From contig NZ_CP065589.1 of assembly GCF_021278965.1 (NCBI RefSeq), forward strand, positions 2,981,001-3,045,000: DNA of 64,000 nucleotides, given 5' to 3'. Source of the DNA: Chryseobacterium capnotolerans (GTDB lineage Bacteria; Bacteroidota; Bacteroidia; Flavobacteriales; Weeksellaceae). The notes below the pieces were generated by a model that was not told the DNA's origin, ran no database searches, and was given only the letters and a program-made list of their open reading frames with translations. The translations under genes and the position numbers were made by a program. The number at the start of each line of letters is the position of its first letter. The stretch's first letter is position 1. Of this stretch, positions 63,358 through 64,000 are shown one piece after another.

Positions 63358-63993
63358 TTAATTGGTAGTTTTCAGAAGGGTGATTTTATTTCTTCCTAGT
63401 TTTACTCTTCCGTCTTCTTCAAGCTGTTTGAGAAGTCTGGACACTACTACTCTAGCTGTTCCTAATTCGTTAGCAAGCTGTTCGTGCGTGGTCTGTATGA
63501 TATCAGAATTAGTAAGTTCTGATTTTTTCCGGAGAAGATTCAATAATCTTTCGTCTACTTTTTTGAAAGCGATTGCATTGATAATATCCAGTAATTCTTC
63601 AAAACGCTTGTGGTAAAGTCTAAAGATATAATCCAGCCATTCCGGATGTTCTTTGATGAATAAAGAAACTTTATCTACGGGAAGGAAAAGAATCTCTGCA
63701 TCTTCTTCTATCTCTGCTTTTACAATACTTTTTTCGTTATGCATTCCTCCCAGGAAAGACATAATACAGCTTTCTCCTGCTTTGATATAGTACAGCAGAA
63801 TCTCCCGCCCATCTTCTTCTGTTCGGATCACCTTCAGCATTCCTTTCATTACAATGGGAATGGATCGTATGGAGGCATTTTCGTCTAAAATAATGTCTCC
63901 TTCATGATAGTTTTTGGTGATTCCATACTGATATAACTTTTCAACCAGATCTGGTGAAGAAGAAAATTCTGAAGAAAGTATCGTATCCTGCAT
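63358..63993 (-). CDS. Crp/Fnr-family transcriptional regulator
   Basis: A 211-residue regulator with a complete cNMP-type beta roll (YHEGDIILDENASIRSIPIVMKGMLKVIRTEEDGREILLYYIKAGESCIMSFLGG) and a C-terminal winged helix (TTHEQLANELGTARVVVSRLLKQLEEDGRVKLGRNKITLL). No N-terminal Cys cluster of Fnr type is seen, so the signal it senses is unknown. It is the first gene of the sulfide module and could bind the 36-bp element ahead of both operons; the gene ends 202 nt upstream of the TSUP start. Confidence 0.9.
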   Translation of the reverse strand: MQDTILSSEFSSSPDLVEKLYQYGITKNYHEGDIILDENASIRSIPIVMKGMLKVIRTEEDGREILLYYIKAGESCIMSFLGGMHNEKSIVKAEIEEDAEILFLPVDKVSLFIKEHPEWLDYIFRLYHKRFEELLDIINAIAFKKVDERLLNLLRKKSELTNSDIIQTTHEQLANELGTARVVVSRLLKQLEEDGRVKLGRNKITLLKTTN

Positions 63994-64000
63994 TGTGTAA

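Overview
The window looks like a chromosomal stretch of a Chryseobacterium-type member of the Bacteroidota (family Weeksellaceae). The sequence is AT-rich. Promoters show the Bacteroidota -7 consensus TAnnTTTG. Gliding/T9SS genes (gldF, gldG) and proteins with T9SS C-terminal sorting domains are present. A protein-glutaminase very like the one known from Chryseobacterium proteolyticum is encoded at 12213-13171. No rRNA, tRNA, CRISPR array, prophage or replication origin was seen.

Layout. 1-3100: rlmF, a cytochrome c lipoprotein, small lipoproteins, a cupin lipoprotein and a membrane protein. 3162-12020: a trp operon (trpE-G-D-C-F-B-A, then lipB) preceded by a Trp-Trp-Trp leader peptide and attenuator; a REP-type (RAYT) transposase unit and a GNAT gene sit between trpF and trpB. 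12213-13553: protein-glutaminase and a small lipoprotein that resembles its propeptide. 13577-16098: a short-chain dehydrogenase and an organic-peroxide operon (nitroreductase-ohrR-ohr) behind a 22-bp palindrome. 16946-28918: an iron/heme locus (exported deformylase-like protein, ChaN-like protein, HmuS, methyltransferase, HmuV, HmuU, HmuT, HmuY, TonB receptor) and, divergently, two T9SS-secreted proteins, one HmuY-like, all around a duplicated Fur-like operator/promoter.

28997-36770: a monooxygenase, a TSUP permease with an Rrf2 regulator, three poorly known cytoplasmic proteins (DUF4268; unknown; DUF2314-ankyrin), a PI-PLC, a serine hydrolase and a zeta-toxin-like ATPase with a small partner ORF. 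36813-48380: gldG/gldF, hemJ, kbl, a JmjC-like cupin, a T9SS M1 peptidase, dacB and priA. 48513-55668: a lipoprotein, an AEC carrier and an apparent N-glycan-degrading group (beta-mannosidase, CutC, EF-hand lipoprotein, glycosylasparaginase). 55777-59522: a Crp-type regulator and a DUF3302-HlyD-TolC efflux set. 59587-63993: a sulfide/persulfide module (two YeeE/YedE proteins, a CstB-like persulfide dioxygenase-rhodanese, a TSUP permease and a Crp/Fnr regulator) whose two promoter regions share a 36-bp element.

Data quality. About sixteen genes, including priA and dacB, are broken by single-base indels, nearly all in runs of the same base. Each one rejoins into a full family-length protein when one base is added or removed. 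I read this as homopolymer error in the source assembly rather than gene decay, and I annotate the joined genes. Starts, stops and translated lengths near those positions should be used with care.
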